Source of the DNA: DAOTVD01 sp034437075 | GTDB lineage: Bacteria > Chloroflexota > Anaerolineae > Aggregatilineales > J027 | DNA: 5,745 nt | Direction: 5' to 3' | Assembly (NCBI GenBank): GCA_034437075.1 | Contig: DAOTVD010000178.1 | Location: 1-5,745 of the forward strand | Shown: positions 4,911 through 5,745 of the stretch, one piece after another | Numbering within the stretch: the first letter of the stretch is position 1 | Layout: every line of letters begins with the position of its first letter | Program-made: the position numbers and the translations under genes | The notes under the pieces: model-generated | Seen by the model: only the letters and a program-made list of their open reading frames with translations | Told to the model about the DNA's origin: nothing | Database searches by the model: none

Positions 4911-5745
4911 ATGCCTTTGAACGCCATGAACTTATTCACCCAAGATGATTTACGCCAATTGCTGGACCACGAAGCCCTGCCGAGCGTGTCGCTCTATATG
5001 CCTACCTACCGCGCTGGGGCCGAAACCCGCCAGAATCCGATCCGCTTTAAGAATCTGATGGGGGACGCCGAGCGTCAACTATCCACCGCCTGGCCCGATG
5101 AAATCGTCCAAGCCGTGTTGGCGCCAGGCCGCCGCTTGCAGCAGGATTACGGCTTCTTTGAGCAACAAAGCGACGGGCTCGCCCTGTTCATGAGCGAAGA
5201 CCAGTTCATCATGCACCAATTGCCGCTAGACTTCCCCGAGATGGTGACCGTTTCGGATCGCTTTCATATCAAGCCGCTGGTGCCTTTTTGGGATGAAAAC
5301 GGCTATTTCTTCCTGCTGGCCATCGGCCAGCAGACAGTCAAGCTGTATCAATGCACGCGCTACACCTTTGGCGAGGTCACCTTGCCGGAGGACATGCCGC
5401 GCAGCCTGGACGAAGCCTTGCAATACGACCAGCCCGAGGTCGAAACCCAATATCATAGCGGCGCGGGCAGTGGCGAAAACCCCATCTATCATAGCCACGA
5501 CCCCGCCGATGGTGCTTACCAGAAAGTAGAACTCAGCCGCTATTTGAAGCAGGTCGAAAACTACATCACCGAGGCGCTGCAAAACGAAACCGAGCCGCTC
5601 ATCCTGGCGGGCACCGAAACCACCATCGGCCTCTATCGCGAGGCCAACCACTACCCCCATCTGAGTGAAGACATCGACTTGCGCGGCAGCCCGCAGCACG
5701 CCCAACCCCAAGACCTGCACGCGCAAGCGGTCGCCAAGCTGAGCC
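4911..5745 (+). CDS. baeRF-superfamily (archaeo-eukaryotic release factor-like) protein, 3' end cut by window
   Basis: The open frame runs off the window after 278 codons with no stop; family members are about 360-380 residues by memory, so roughly the last quarter is missing. The protein is soluble, with no signal peptide. Recognisable features in order are VSLYMPTYRAG at 26-36, NPIRFKNLM at 42-50 (the substrate-like 'R.KNL..AE' helix), FFEQQSDGLALFMS at 82-95, VSDRFHIKPLVPF at 114-126, FFLLAIGQQTVKLYQC at 133-148, LPEDMPRSLDEAL at 158-170, then PLILAGTETTIGLYREAN at 229-246. This is the layout of bacterial homologues of the archaeal/eukaryotic release factor fold (baeRF3 or baeRF7 group; I cannot decide which). 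The C-terminal eL30-like domain would lie beyond the window edge. These proteins are proposed to act on ribosomes or in stress, but their role is not settled. Separated by 151 bp with hairpin repeats from the protease gene, so probably its own transcript. Confidence 0.82.
   Translation, partial: MPLNAMNLFTQDDLRQLLDHEALPSVSLYMPTYRAGAETRQNPIRFKNLMGDAERQLSTAWPDEIVQAVLAPGRRLQQDYGFFEQQSDGLALFMSEDQFIMHQLPLDFPEMVTVSDRFHIKPLVPFWDENGYFFLLAIGQQTVKLYQCTRYTFGEVTLPEDMPRSLDEALQYDQPEVETQYHSGAGSGENPIYHSHDPADGAYQKVELSRYLKQVENYITEALQNETEPLILAGTETTIGLYREANHYPHLSEDIDLRGSPQHAQPQDLHAQAVAKLS

Noticed and set aside
5226..5726. 166-codon open frame on the minus strand inside the baeRF-type gene
   Set aside because: The plus strand carries the recognisable protein with a strong RBS; the antisense product shows no domain.
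1..5745. tRNA, rRNA, riboswitch, phage or transposase genes, toxin-antitoxin or defence systems
   Set aside because: Both strands were read by eye and no cloverleaf, conserved RNA core, integrase, transposase or defence domain was recognised; all gaps are under 270 bp.

Overview
The window is ordinary high-GC bacterial chromosome (roughly 60% GC by eye, dense coding, short gaps). The best guess at source is a Chloroflexota bacterium, probably of the Anaerolineae. That rests on remembered family distribution: secreted proteins with a C-P...Y.YR...ILC domain, Ig-like plus GerMN secreted proteins, a CBS-tailed site-2 protease and a baeRF-type protein are a familiar mix there. No rRNA or other marker gene is present to confirm it.

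Layout, left to right. (1) 2-817, plus strand: a secreted protein made of two copies of a small two-cysteine domain. (2) 822-1733, minus strand, convergent with the first gene and 4 bp away: a SAM-dependent methyltransferase with an N-terminal four-cysteine zinc ribbon. A plausible sigma70-type promoter lies just upstream. (3) 1734-1993: non-coding, holding a C-rich/G-rich imperfect palindrome and a weak terminator-like hairpin. (4) 1994-3417, minus strand: one secreted multidomain gene (signal peptide, the same two-cysteine domain, two Ig-like repeats, C-terminal GerMN-like domain). It is broken by an early stop or frameshift near 2401 and by two more frame changes inside the GerMN part. (5) 3418-3634: a divergent intergenic region. 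(6) 3635-4759, plus strand: an M50 site-2 protease with two C-terminal CBS domains. (7) 4760-4910: two near-identical short hairpin repeats. (8) 4911 to the window end, plus strand: the first 278 codons of a baeRF-superfamily (archaeo-eukaryotic release factor-like) protein behind a strong ribosome binding site.

The genes do not form an obvious single operon or pathway. The clearest link is structural. The gene at 2-817 and the broken gene at 1994-3417 share the same extracytoplasmic domain, with an ungapped 41-residue cysteine-to-cysteine match of 17 identities between the second copy and the minus-strand copy. They are probably distant paralogues flanking the methyltransferase. The protease could act on membrane proteins in the same envelope, but nothing in the sequence ties it to its neighbours. 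I saw no convincing new defence, mobile or RNA system. The most informative observations are the shared unnamed domain and the triple frame break, which may be real decay or assembly error.
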